Part shown: in pieces, positions 1 through 7,929 of the stretch | Position numbering within the stretch: position 1 is the stretch's first letter | Layout of the letters: every line of letters starts with the position of its first letter | Source of the DNA: Oscillospiraceae bacterium | Lineage (GTDB): Bacteria > Bacillota > Clostridia > Oscillospirales > Oscillospiraceae | Direction: 5' to 3' | Length of the DNA stretch: 42,210 nt | Assembly: GCA_009786445.1 (NCBI GenBank) | Contig: WQTE01000010.1 | Coordinates: 1-42,210 of the forward strand | Position numbers and translations under genes: made by a program | The notes under the pieces: generated by a model | Databases searched by the model: none | What the model was told of the DNA's origin: nothing | What the model saw: the letters and a program-made list of their open reading frames with translations, nothing else

Positions 1-2
1 GT

Positions 3-200
3 GATGGTGGGTCCAATCACCTCACGGTCGCTGCGACCAACTTTGTGTGGTCTTGTGGGATAGATACTATCATAATCTGCAACGAAAAACAAGAGTATTA
101 TGGTATAGTAATGATGTTTGATAATTTTGGAGTGGTAACTGTATTTGGTAACTATGAGGGTGTTTGTCGAGCTATATGTCGCACCCAATTCTACCTTTAA
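3..200 (+). CDS. C-terminal end of an unidentified protein (partial, 5' end outside window)
   Basis: A stop-free frame enters at the left edge and runs 65 codons to a TAA at 198-200. The peptide looks protein-like, mixing hydrophobic beta-type stretches (TNFVWSCG, DTIIICNE, GIVMMFDNFGVVTVFG) with four cysteines, but I do not recognise a family. Its last 29 bases overlap the 3' end of the HEPN gene on the opposite strand, so the two would be convergent. It has no start codon in the window because it would begin upstream. A 65-codon open frame can occur by chance, so this is a tentative call. Confidence 0.4.
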   Translation, partial: DGGSNHLTVAATNFVWSCGIDTIIICNEKQEYYGIVMMFDNFGVVTVFGNYEGVCRAICRTQFYL

Positions 201-582
201 CATACGCTCTCACTGCGGAATAGAAACCATTTGCTTTTTCGATTATATCTTCAGCTTCATCTGCGCTTGTAGTATGCATGTCCTTGTAATCCGCATCGTT
301 TCGGAGTATCTCAGCCTTCTTAATCGTTTCGGAATATTTACGGTCAAATACATTGGTAGCTATGTAATGCTCTCTGAAATAGCTAATATTTCCTGAATGC
401 TTACGGCGCTCTATATTATCTAAGGCTAATACCGCTCGGATAGCGTGATAAGCAGCGTAGTATGCTCTATTGGCAGCCGCATCGTATTTGCCTGCTTTAT
501 AGCATATCTCCGCTGTATCTAAATCATCAGCGGCTTTTTCGAGTCGCTGCCGTGCATACTCATGCATATGGTTGTTTTGCAT
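172..582 (-). CDS. HEPN domain protein (toxin-like partner of MNT nucleotidyltransferase)
   Basis: A 136-residue all-helical protein of the small HEPN family (COG1895-like). The diagnostic helix reads ANRAYYAAYHAIRAVL around residues 37-52, with Arg39 and His46 spaced R-x6-H. HEPN proteins of this kind are usually RNA-targeting or nucleotide-binding partners of minimal nucleotidyltransferases. The start at 582 overlaps the end of the upstream nucleotidyltransferase gene by 23 bases and is preceded by AAGGGGTGA, so the pair is translationally coupled. HepT toxins of type VII toxin-antitoxin systems carry R-x4-H-x-Y. The R-x6-H spacing here and lack of an obvious HxY fit the other HEPN branch, so RNase activity is uncertain. 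The family call is confident; a toxin role is inferred from the pairing. Confidence 0.8.
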   Translation of the reverse strand: MQNNHMHEYARQRLEKAADDLDTAEICYKAGKYDAAANRAYYAAYHAIRAVLALDNIERRKHSGNISYFREHYIATNVFDRKYSETIKKAEILRNDADYKDMHTTSADEAEDIIEKANGFYSAVRAYVKGRIGCDI

Positions 583-922
583 ACTTGCTCACCCCTTGTT
601 CCCTCACATTTTTGAAAAACCCATATGTTTCGCAGTGTATTTCATACTCATTTTTGCTTTGCAACACCGGCATTATGCAGATGTTGTACTCAAATTCAAG
701 TTCAGATGTTATGTGACAAATATCGTCAAGATATTTTCTGATTTCGTCGTTTTTCATATCCAAAATCACTATCACATCTACATCGGAATCATCGCAGTAA
801 TCACCTCTGGCATATGAGCCAAAAAGTAAAACATCGCTGAGTTTATCGCCAAACAGCACCCTACACTCTGCGACAAATGAACTCATCAAGGTATTCACTT
901 GTGTTTTTGACAGCGCTTTCAT
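560..922 (-). CDS. Minimal nucleotidyltransferase (MNT) domain protein, partner of HEPN
   Basis: A 120-residue nucleotidyltransferase of the DNA polymerase beta superfamily. The signature LFGSYARGDYCDDSDVDVIV gives GS-x10-DxD, with both catalytic Asp present. Known MNT proteins of this size form toxin-antitoxin pairs with HEPN proteins, and MntA-type antitoxins AMPylate the HEPN toxin. The gene is first in a two-gene operon, starting at ATG 922 with AAAGG eight bases upstream, and its 3' end overlaps the HEPN gene. A promoter-like sequence lies directly upstream, so the pair is probably expressed independently of proS. An enzyme acting on another substrate cannot be excluded. Confidence 0.85.
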   Translation of the reverse strand: MKALSKTQVNTLMSSFVAECRVLFGDKLSDVLLFGSYARGDYCDDSDVDVIVILDMKNDEIRKYLDDICHITSELEFEYNICIMPVLQSKNEYEIHCETYGFFKNVREQGVSKYAKQPYA

Positions 923-953
923 AGCAGTAACCTTTCATTTTGTTTTATGCTTT

Positions 954-982
954 ATTTTACCAAAATCACAGGTGTATGACAA
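954..982 (-). promoter_or_regulatory. Predicted housekeeping promoter of the MNT-HEPN pair
   Basis: On the minus strand TTGTCA (977-982) and TAAAAT (954-959) are separated by 17 bases, a good sigma-A match. Transcription would begin near 947, leaving a short leader with the AAAGG ribosome site. This sits in the 111-base gap after the end of proS, in which I see no clear terminator. Confidence 0.55.
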
Positions 983-1033
983 TAAAACACTTGGCAATAC
1001 AACGAATTTGCGTATTAGCAGAACTCCCCACAC

Positions 1034-2470
1034 CTAATAAGCAACGCCCCAGACTACCATTTTCTCTGCTTTTTCGCCACATGCGGCGCACCTGTCGCCG
1101 ATGTTTTTTTGCTCAAACGGAATACAGCGTGAGGTCACGCCTGCTTCTTCTTTCATCTTCTGCTCGCACTGCTCCCCGCCGCACCACATTGCTTCTATGA
1201 AGCCGCCTTGCTCTGTGATGATTTCTTTCACTTCATCCAGCGTTTTCGCAGGGCGGGTGTTTTGCTCGAGATTTTTCTTTGCTTTGTTATATAGGCTTAC
1301 TTGAATCTCTTCCAGCAAAGCCTTTACTTGCACTTCAAGCTCATCGAGCGGGATTGCCCTTTTTTCCCCACTGTCACGGCGTGCGGCTACGCATTGGTTG
1401 TTTTCAATATCTTTCGGGCCGATTTCAACTCGCAGCGGTACGCCTTTCATCTCATGTTCGGCAAACTTCCAGCCGGGGCTTTGGTCTGACTTGTCGCACT
1501 TCACCCTTATGCCCGCCGCTTTTAGCTTTGCGACCAGTTCATCGGCTTTTTCCAAAACGCCGGGCTTGTGCGAAGCTATCGGTATCACCATAACCTGCAC
1601 AGGAGCTATGCGCGGGGGAAGGTTTAGTCCGTTATTGTCGCCGTGTGTCATTATTATGCCGCCGATTGTGCGTGTTGTTATTCCCCATGAGGTTTGGTGA
1701 GGATAGGTGAGCTTATTTTCCCTGTCTGAAAACTGTATGCCAAACGCTCTTGCAAAGCCGTCCCCAAAGTAGTGGCTTGTACCGCCTTGAAGTGCTTTTT
1801 TGTCGTGCATCATGTTTTCTACTGTATATGTGGCAATCGCTCCTGCGAATTTTTCTTTTTCCGTTTTTACACCTTTTACAACGGGCATGGCAAGAAAATC
1901 CTCGTATAGTGTCGCATACACATTTAGCATATTTATTGTCTCTTCTTCGGCTTCTTTTGCAGTTTCATGCAAGGTATGCCCCTCTTGCCACAAGAACTCT
2001 CTGCCCCGAAGGAACGGGCGCGTGGTTTTTTCCCAGCGAACCACACTGCACCATTGATTGTATAGCATAGGCAAGTCACGCCATGAGCTCAGCACATTTG
2101 CCCAATGCTCACAGAAGAGCGTTTCGGAAGTCGGGCGTATGCATAGGCGTTCCGGCAGTTCTTCCGAGCCGCCGTGTGTTACCCATGCTACTTCGGGTGC
2201 GAAGCCTTCCACGTGGTCTTTTTCCTTTTGCAGCAGACTTTCGGGTATTAGCAGCGGCATGGAGACATTCTCGTGTCCGAGTTCCTTAAACATACGGTCA
2301 AGCTCTGCTTGTATATTTTCCCACAGTGCATAGGCATATGGGCGCATTATGAAAAAGCCTTTTGTCCCCGAGTAATCTATAAGCTTCGCTTTTCTCACAA
2401 CGTCCGTATACCACTGCGCAAAATCAACGTCCATATCAGTAATTTGCTCTACATTTTTTTCTTTTCCCAT
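1034..2470 (-). CDS. proS: Prolyl-tRNA synthetase, archaeal/eukaryotic-type
   Basis: A class II aminoacyl-tRNA synthetase that charges tRNA-Pro. Class II motifs are visible: the motif 1 region with [17 protein letters not shown], the motif 2 region with [12 protein letters not shown] and [17 protein letters not shown], and the motif 3 region with [21 protein letters not shown]. The C-terminus carries the extra domain of the archaeal/eukaryotic form, with a Cys cluster (CGGEQCEQK and later CAACGEK) and a terminal tyrosine (WGVAY). There is no bacterial-type editing insertion. I chose ATG 2470 because AAGGGG stands nine bases upstream; a possible earlier ATG at 2506 has no ribosome site and lies at the promoter's expected transcript start. 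The product is about 478 residues, normal for this type. No T-box leader is visible. Confidence 0.95.
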   Translation of the reverse strand: MGKEKNVEQITDMDVDFAQWYTDVVRKAKLIDYSGTKGFFIMRPYAYALWENIQAELDRMFKELGHENVSMPLLIPESLLQKEKDHVEGFAPEVAWVTHGGSEELPERLCIRPTSETLFCEHWANVLSSWRDLPMLYNQWCSVVRWEKTTRPFLRGREFLWQEGHTLHETAKEAEEETINMLNVYATLYEDFLAMPVVKGVKTEKEKFAGAIATYTVENMMHDKKALQGGTSHYFGDGFARAFGIQFSDRENKLTYPHQTSWGITTRTIGGIIMTHGDNNGLNLPPRIAPVQVMVIPIASHKPGVLEKADELVAKLKAAGIRVKCDKSDQSPGWKFAEHEMKGVPLRVEIGPKDIENNQCVAARRDSGEKRAIPLDELEVQVKALLEEIQVSLYNKAKKNLEQNTRPAKTLDEVKEIITEQGGFIEAMWCGGEQCEQKMKEEAGVTSRCIPFEQKNIGDRCAACGEKAEKMVVWGVAY

Positions 2471-2499
2471 TTCGGTTATCCCCTTGTTTCTTAGATATT

Positions 2500-2528
2500 T
2501 TGACATTGTAGCATAAAGCTGATATTAT
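2500..2528 (+). promoter_or_regulatory. Predicted promoter of the mannosyltransferase-rpiB operon
   Basis: Perfect -35 TTGACA (2500-2505), 17-base spacer, -10 TATTAT (2523-2528). Transcription would begin near 2535, ahead of the ribosome site at 2553-2560 and ATG 2566. It overlaps the proS promoter almost completely. Confidence 0.65.
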
Positions 2529-2534
2529 GTGCAA
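2505..2534 (-). promoter_or_regulatory. Predicted proS promoter
   Basis: Minus-strand TTGCAC (2529-2534), 18-base spacer, TACAAT (2505-2510). The predicted transcript starts near 2498, leaving about 28 bases before ATG 2470. Its elements lie inside the divergent promoter on the other strand. Confidence 0.55.
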
Positions 2535-2565
2535 GAATAAACTTATTGCACCAAGGGGGAGTTTC

Positions 2566-4200
2566 ATGGACTTCTTGTCTGAACTTCAAGTTGTACATTT
2601 TTTTCCGTTTTTTACTATTTTGTTTATCGTACTTTTCTTTGCATATTATTTTGCTGTGATAAGACCTAGAACCGGAACAATCGAATGGATAGAAATGGAA
2701 ATGGAGCAGCCAAATCGGGCTTTTCTGATGGGGCGCCATAAAATGTCAAAAAGCGATATCATGCCGCTTGCTTTAATCACAATTATATTTTTGTTTCTCG
2801 CTGTTTTAAACCTCGGAGATAATAATACTGTCGATGTGCTCAATGAGATAGCTCTTAGAGAAGAATTGCGAGCGCTAAATACATTAGAAACAAATTCTGA
2901 GTTAATTGAAGATGCAGACATAGCTCGATTAACTGAGCTTAGAGCACACACTGCAAATGATAACCACATGAATTATCTGTACTTTGACGAGGTCTTTTTC
3001 GTCAGAACCGCTGTCGAGCATATAGAGCATTTGCATATTTTTGAATGGACACATCCGCCGCTCGGCAAAGATATTATAGCCGCATCAATTTTCACGTTTG
3101 GTATGACCCCGTTCGGTTGGCGTATGTTTGGTGCTGTTTCCGGCGTTTTAATGCTTGTTGTCATGTATATTTTTCTTAAAAATATGTTTGGAAAAACCTC
3201 TGTCGCCACCTGCGGGACACTTCTGTTCGGCTTTGAATTTATGCGCTTTATCATGTCCCGGATTGGTACAATTGACACCTTCCTGGTTTTATTCATTTTG
3301 ACTTCATTTTTCTTTATGTATCGCTATGTCACTACCCCCGGCGATGCGCGTTTTGGCAAAAGCTTTTTGCCGCTCGCATTGTCCGGCATTTTCTTTGGTC
3401 TCAGTGTTTCGATAAAATGGGTAGGGTTTTACGCAGGAGCGGGGCTTTTGGTGATTTATATTGTTCGGCAGGTAAAATTATTCCTACACTATCGAGACAA
3501 TAAAAAAAGTGGCTTTGCCGAGTATTTTACTAAGACAATCCTGCTTTCATCCATATTTTTTGTCATTGTCCCGGCGATTGTGTATTATGTATCATATATC
3601 CCCTACGGACATGCTTGGGGTTTGACAGTTGCTGACGGTATGCTTTGGGACCCCTGGTTTTTACAAATTGTATGGCAAAATCAGACTTCAATGTTTTCTT
3701 ATCATGTTGATCTTGTCGCTTATCATCCGTTTTCTTCTGCATGGTGGCAGTGGATTTTTAACATTAGACCTACGTTATTTGTAAATGACCATGTGGACGG
3801 CTTGCGTGCCACGTTTGGTGCGTTTCACAATCCCATAATCACATGGGGCGGACTCGTTGCCATGTTTGTTATGGGTGTGCGGGTCTTTACAAAACGCGAT
3901 GAAAAGAGTTTGTTTATTGTTATTGGTTATCTTTGCGGGCTTCTGCCGTGGATGCTTGTCTCACGGATTTTGTTTGCCTATCATTATTTCCCCAGTTCGC
4001 TGTTTTTGATTCTTGCGATTTGTCATATTTTCAATCATATCCTCGACCGAAAGAAGATGCACAGCAAGTCGTATGTCTACGGATTTACGATTTTTACAGG
4101 TTTGATTTTTGCGATTTTCTATCCGTCGCTGTCGGGGATGTTTATGCCGAACTGGTATTATGAGACTTTTGTTCGTTGGTTGCCTTCATGGCCGTTTTAA
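2566..4200 (+). CDS. PMT-family (GT39-like) protein mannosyltransferase, membrane glycosyltransferase
   Basis: A multi-spanning membrane protein of about 544 residues resembling dolichyl/polyprenyl-phosphate-mannose-protein mannosyltransferases (GT-C fold). Family marks are the first extracellular loop with YFDEVFFVRTAVEH followed by FEWTHPPLGKDIIAA, then GMTPFGWRMFGAVSG and MSRIGTIDTF. The FDE and the HPPLGK segment are the catalytic and donor-binding loop of the family. At least ten hydrophobic segments follow. Such enzymes move mannose from a lipid-phosphate carrier to exported proteins. The start at 2566 is set by AAGGGGGA five bases upstream; an in-frame ATG at 2527 lacks a ribosome site and lies in the promoter. 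It heads an operon with rpiB and a small membrane protein. Donor sugar and acceptor are not deducible from sequence. Confidence 0.85.
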   Translation: MDFLSELQVVHFFPFFTILFIVLFFAYYFAVIRPRTGTIEWIEMEMEQPNRAFLMGRHKMSKSDIMPLALITIIFLFLAVLNLGDNNTVDVLNEIALREELRALNTLETNSELIEDADIARLTELRAHTANDNHMNYLYFDEVFFVRTAVEHIEHLHIFEWTHPPLGKDIIAASIFTFGMTPFGWRMFGAVSGVLMLVVMYIFLKNMFGKTSVATCGTLLFGFEFMRFIMSRIGTIDTFLVLFILTSFFFMYRYVTTPGDARFGKSFLPLALSGIFFGLSVSIKWVGFYAGAGLLVIYIVRQVKLFLHYRDNKKSGFAEYFTKTILLSSIFFVIVPAIVYYVSYIPYGHAWGLTVADGMLWDPWFLQIVWQNQTSMFSYHVDLVAYHPFSSAWWQWIFNIRPTLFVNDHVDGLRATFGAFHNPIITWGGLVAMFVMGVRVFTKRDEKSLFIVIGYLCGLLPWMLVSRILFAYHYFPSSLFLILAICHIFNHILDRKKMHSKSYVYGFTIFTGLIFAIFYPSLSGMFMPNWYYETFVRWLPSWPF

Positions 4201-4218
4201 AAGGGAAGGAATGAACTT

Positions 4219-4668
4219 ATGATTGCACTGGCTAGTGACCACGGCGGCCTTGAGCTCAAGCGGTCCATTATGGAACATCTTCAGTCGAAAGGTCTTGAAT
4301 TTAAAGACTTTGGCACGTATAATGAAGATAGCTGTGATTATCCTGTTTTTGCAGTCTCGGCTGCTAAATCTATCGTGAGCGGTGAGTGCGGCAGAGGCAT
4401 CTTTATCTGCGGCACCGGAATTGGGATTTCAATCGCGGCTAACAAGGTTCCGGGGATTCGGGCGGCGGTTTGTACTGACACATATATGGCGGAAAAGTGC
4501 CGCGCTCACAATGATGCAAACGTACTTGCTTTAGGTGCGCGTGTTCTGGATACTTCTCGTGCGCTCAAGATTGTTTCGATTTTTTTAAGCACAGACTTCA
4601 GCGGCAAAGAGAGACACAGCCGCCGCGTGGAAATGCTAAAATATCTGGATTCGCAGATGCTTAATTAA
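4219..4668 (+). CDS. rpiB: Ribose-5-phosphate isomerase B / sugar-phosphate isomerase, RpiB/LacAB family
   Basis: At 149 residues this is a full-length member. The N-terminal ASDHGG motif holds the conserved Asp and His of the phosphate and substrate site, and GIFICGTGIGISIAANK carries the catalytic Cys. YMAEKCRAHNDANVLALGARV is the other conserved block. The enzyme interconverts ribose-5-P and ribulose-5-P in the pentose phosphate pathway; close relatives act on allose-6-P or galactose-6-P, which cannot be separated by eye. ATG 4219 follows AAGGGAAGGA and lies 18 bases after the mannosyltransferase stop, so they are co-transcribed. Confidence 0.93.
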   Translation: MIALASDHGGLELKRSIMEHLQSKGLEFKDFGTYNEDSCDYPVFAVSAAKSIVSGECGRGIFICGTGIGISIAANKVPGIRAAVCTDTYMAEKCRAHNDANVLALGARVLDTSRALKIVSIFLSTDFSGKERHSRRVEMLKYLDSQMLN

Positions 4669-4695
4669 AGCAATAAGAAAGGATTATCATTTTAT

Positions 4696-5070
4696 ATGGC
4701 ACGGTATGTACCTAAGACTTATAATAATCGGCGTGGTTTGCGAATAATCGTCGGTGTTTTTGCTACACTTGCTCTATCAGTTGTAATTATTTTTCTGATT
4801 TTATTTTTCATGTTTCAAAACTACGTAGTAGACGGGCAGCTTGTGCACCCATTGCTTGACGATTGGAACGATGCACCACCACCCGTGAGCGACGAGGTCG
4901 CAGATGAGTACGACGGTGAGAACTATGACGGTTATGAGTACAATGGCGAGCACGATGGCAGTTATGAGTACGATACCGACTATGACTATGACTACAATGA
5001 CGACTATGGCTACAATGACGACTACGAGGCTGAACATGATGATTGGGATTATGATGATGAGTCCGGTTAA
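4696..5070 (+). CDS. Membrane-anchored protein with an extreme Asp/Tyr-rich acidic tail, unknown function
   Basis: A 124-residue protein with a short basic N-terminus (ARYVPKTYNNRRG), one hydrophobic helix at about residues 16-42, and an outward-facing tail. From about residue 65 the tail is nearly all Asp, Glu, Tyr, Asn and Gly in loosely repeated DYD, YDG and NDDYG units, with no Lys or Arg. I recognise no family. Low-complexity acidic tails of this kind could bind cations or basic polymers, but that is speculation. It follows rpiB by 27 bases with AAAGGA about 12 bases before the ATG, a slightly long spacing. The repetitive GAY/TAY codons give long open frames on the other strand that are artefacts. 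Confidence 0.7.
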   Translation: MARYVPKTYNNRRGLRIIVGVFATLALSVVIIFLILFFMFQNYVVDGQLVHPLLDDWNDAPPPVSDEVADEYDGENYDGYEYNGEHDGSYEYDTDYDYDYNDDYGYNDDYEAEHDDWDYDDESG

Positions 5071-5144
5071 GATGGTGACGGGGATACTGATGAGTGATAT
5101 GAACATAACGTTTTGTCAATAATATAACCCGAGAGACCTGAAAA

Positions 5145-6200
5145 TCACTGTAAAAAGCTCTCAAAATCAACAAGGTTCTCATTGCGCCCCTCGGCGCGGA
5201 AGTCTCTGCCGTAGAGGATGGATGCCCATTTTATCAGGGTGTCCAAAACTTCTGTATCTATGCCCGCCGCTTTTCCGGCACAACTAGTTGGAACGCAACC
5301 CGTCAAAATATCCTCGAAGATGTAACGCGTATCTATATCTGTAGGCGCAAGAACCGTTTTGTATGCTTCGGTGTTTTGAATCCGCTCGTATAGGCTGTTG
5401 CCCCGCGAACCGTAACACTCTGCGAGCCATCGGCGTGCTGTCGGCACGGAAACGCCATATGCGTTTGCAACGGAAATCCGCTCCAAATCCATTTTTTCAA
5501 GCATACTGGCAACAAGAGGGGATATGCCCTGAACGTAAAACTTAAAATCCTCTTTAGCTTCAACCCTTGTGATATTCATAAGTATCGGCATCGGGTGAAA
5601 TATCGTCCCAACATTGGCAAACCCTGTGTAGAGAACACTTTCTGCCAAACTATACATTTCAAAAATCTCGTGCAGCAATGCAAGCAGCCTATCGGAATAA
5701 GAATTATCGTGTGCCGCCAAGCGCACTACATCTTTGATTTTGTAGATTTGCGGCTTACGTAGCTCCGGGCATCGGCATGTGAAAGTGAACGTATCGGTCT
5801 CGCCGAGCATTATCTCTGCTTTGGCGCCACATTCTGAGAGCACCCTTGAAAATGCCATTGTTCCAAAAGTTCTGCCCGGATTTAGCACTACTGCCTGTCC
5901 ATCGGTCAAGTGCGGTGCCATTGCTCTCGCCACTATCGGATGATACTGTGCCGGAGTTGTGACCATTATAAGTTCGGCATTTTTAATCACCTGACCCATA
6001 TCCGAACTTATGAGTTCAACCTCTGCCGTCGCATTAATCGCTCCGGTTATTGTGAATGTGAAACTCGAAAACATTTCTACGCGCTCTGTTTCACGTGCAT
6101 ATAGTGCGACCCTATACCCCAAATATGCGAAATATGCCGCCATAGACTGTCCGCCATTGCCGGAGCTTATTACGGCTATTTTCTTTATTTGTCTCTTCAT
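5145..6200 (-). CDS. NAD(P)-dependent opine (octopine/nopaline-type) dehydrogenase family protein
   Basis: A 351-residue two-domain dehydrogenase. The N-terminal Rossmann fold shows SSGNGGQS (residues 12-19) after a hydrophobic strand, and the C-terminal helical domain has GFANVGTIFHPMPILMN with His202 at the place of the catalytic His of octopine dehydrogenase. Family members reductively couple an amino acid's amino group with a 2-oxo acid, or reverse this; some act on other 2-hydroxy or N-alkyl substrates. The ATG is one base after the stop of the B12-binding gene, so the two are translationally coupled. The substrate is unknown. Because of the pairing, a link to the product of the B12 protein is the simplest inference. 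Confidence 0.85.
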   Translation of the reverse strand: MKRQIKKIAVISSGNGGQSMAAYFAYLGYRVALYARETERVEMFSSFTFTITGAINATAEVELISSDMGQVIKNAELIMVTTPAQYHPIVARAMAPHLTDGQAVVLNPGRTFGTMAFSRVLSECGAKAEIMLGETDTFTFTCRCPELRKPQIYKIKDVVRLAAHDNSYSDRLLALLHEIFEMYSLAESVLYTGFANVGTIFHPMPILMNITRVEAKEDFKFYVQGISPLVASMLEKMDLERISVANAYGVSVPTARRWLAECYGSRGNSLYERIQNTEAYKTVLAPTDIDTRYIFEDILTGCVPTSCAGKAAGIDTEVLDTLIKWASILYGRDFRAEGRNENLVDFESFLQ

Positions 6201-6201
6201 T

Positions 6202-7860
6202 TTACACCGCCAACTTTCTGACCTTTTCGGTCAATCCCCCTAGTCTTGTTCTTTCGTCCATGGCTTTTTCATTATAAGAATCCCACGCTACACACTTGCC
6301 TTCTCTCACCCGGGTTTGCAAAGAACCTTTGAACTCTCCCTTTTTTACTATGTGTGGAGCATCTAAGATTCCTCGCTTTATGCAGTCTGTCAACACTTTT
6401 TCATCACATAGCGGATCCGGGCTGATTGCTGAATATTCGTCTTTAATAAAACTAATCAGATAATTTGCCTCTCTGATAAGTTCGTCTCTTCGCTCTTTTA
6501 CACATGGGTCATGCCTCGCTTCGGCGGCACCTGTCAAAGTTCCGCGGACAACGCCCCTGACAATTTTGCAACTCTCTGTCACTACATCGGGAGTCGCTGC
6601 GTGCAAGGCCTCACTGTAGCCTACTACGTGGATTATGTGCGGGCGTACGTTCATTTGCAAGGCTGTGCTTGCAGCAAGCTGTCCTTTCGCCACTGCCGCA
6701 TCTGCACTGAGAAACGGCAAGCCTGCGCGAGTTTGTCTGTAGACCCGGAAATTCTTGTCGGCAAGCGATTCTGTCAGCTCAATTTGTGCAAGCACTTTTG
6801 CTAAATCCATTGAAAACGAGAGAGAATTCGGTACATTGAACATATATTGCGAGATGTAGTCTTTTACACCTAATTTTTTTGCATTTAATGCGCTGATGTA
6901 TGACATTGCGACCGAAACAGTATCGTGTGCATCACGCAAACCCCAGTGGTGGGGTTCGTTCAGCTCTACCGGAATACCACGTTGCCCGTGGTAGGCTATG
7001 AGTTTTGCTGCTTCTTCCATTGATGTTTGAAGTGGTCTGTCGCCTCTTCCGTCTAGTTCGTTGTACCAACATAAAGGCACTGCACACCACGCATTTGCAA
7101 TGGTTTTAATCAGCACATCGGCAAGACGGAGCACATCGGCAGTGCCGCTGTAACAACGCATCAGCGGAAAATTTCCTCGCTGTGAAGCCTCTTTTAACTT
7201 CATAAATGCATCTTCATCCCGAACCGGTACACCACCCGCTCCGTCCATATCCCTGTTTCTTTTTTCAGGACAAAAGAAATACTGTTGCGTATTTTGGTCG
7301 ATGCCGAGTGATATTACATCCAGCACCCTTGAGTCTGCTATTTCTTCTATGCCTGATACTGTTTCATCAAAAGACGGCAAACCGAAATGATGCCGCAGCA
7401 GTGGGTACGGGGTTTTCTGTGCCAGTCTGCCTACTAAGTCGCCGGAATATAACTCGGCGTTGTTTTTATCGGGCATTTTTCCCGTTCGCAGGAGCGTAAT
7501 GCTGTCGTCTATATCGTCTGTTCCGTCAAAAATTACGTCAAAAAAACTCAGCTCCCTCACTTTTTCGGCTACAGGCGGAGTACCACCGAACAGCCATTTT
7601 GGTGTGTGGGAGAGATTTTTGCTCTTTTCTATCAGCTCTTTTACGATTTTTACTCCATTTTCCGGAGTGAGTCTGTAACCCAATGTTATCATCACAGGCT
7701 TATGAATTTCGATGCTTGAAATAATTTTGTCTATGCTGACGGCAGGACCCAGAAACAGGGTCTCGTAGCCTTCATCCTCTGCCAAATTAAGAAAATGCGC
7801 AGCACCTGCCACGTGCACACAGTTTCCCATTGATCCCCCTAGTATCATACCTTTTGACAC
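6202..7860 (-). CDS. Cobalamin-binding protein fused to a glutamate-mutase-epsilon-like barrel domain
   Basis: A 552-residue protein. Residues 1-125 look like a B12-binding Rossmann domain: CVHVAG (14-19) aligns with the DxHxxG cobalamin motif, keeping the cobalt-ligand His16 and Gly19 but with Cys for Asp, and WLFGGTPP (89-96) matches the later Gly-rich nucleotide-tail loop. Residues 165-450 resemble a TIM barrel like the catalytic chain of glutamate mutase: RCYSGTADVLRLAD (235-248), PLCWYNELDGRGDRP and NEPHHWGLRDAHD (301-313). This suggests an adenosylcobalamin-dependent carbon-skeleton mutase in one chain, but the reaction is not deducible. ATG 7860 has GGGGGG seven bases upstream. It lies between a TetR gene and the coupled opine-dehydrogenase gene. 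An alternative is a B12-dependent methyltransferase-like or sensory protein. Confidence 0.65.
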   Translation of the reverse strand: MSKGMILGGSMGNCVHVAGAAHFLNLAEDEGYETLFLGPAVSIDKIISSIEIHKPVMITLGYRLTPENGVKIVKELIEKSKNLSHTPKWLFGGTPPVAEKVRELSFFDVIFDGTDDIDDSITLLRTGKMPDKNNAELYSGDLVGRLAQKTPYPLLRHHFGLPSFDETVSGIEEIADSRVLDVISLGIDQNTQQYFFCPEKRNRDMDGAGGVPVRDEDAFMKLKEASQRGNFPLMRCYSGTADVLRLADVLIKTIANAWCAVPLCWYNELDGRGDRPLQTSMEEAAKLIAYHGQRGIPVELNEPHHWGLRDAHDTVSVAMSYISALNAKKLGVKDYISQYMFNVPNSLSFSMDLAKVLAQIELTESLADKNFRVYRQTRAGLPFLSADAAVAKGQLAASTALQMNVRPHIIHVVGYSEALHAATPDVVTESCKIVRGVVRGTLTGAAEARHDPCVKERRDELIREANYLISFIKDEYSAISPDPLCDEKVLTDCIKRGILDAPHIVKKGEFKGSLQTRVREGKCVAWDSYNEKAMDERTRLGGLTEKVRKLAV

Positions 7861-7880
7861 CGCTTAACCCCCCATGAGAG

Positions 7881-7923
7881 AATTTTCGCCCTTTCCGAAA
7901 GGAGCCGGAACCGGGCGAAAATT
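7881..7923. repeat. Perfect 11-bp inverted repeat between tetR and the B12 gene
   Basis: AATTTTCGCCC (7881-7891) and its exact complement GGGCGAAAATT (7913-7923) flank 21 bases that contain a smaller TTCCG/CGGAA stem. As minus-strand RNA this folds into a long hairpin 20 bases before the ribosome site of the B12 gene. There is no long U tract, so it may be a weak terminator, a processing site or a leader element. It does not resemble a cobalamin riboswitch, being far too short. Confidence 0.6.
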
Positions 7924-7929
7924 GGCTTA

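Noticed and set aside
4801..5182. Long overlapping open frames on both strands of the Asp/Tyr-rich gene
   Set aside because: They result from the repetitive GAY/TAY codons, show homopolymeric Ile/Val or His/Arg peptides, and have no ribosome sites.
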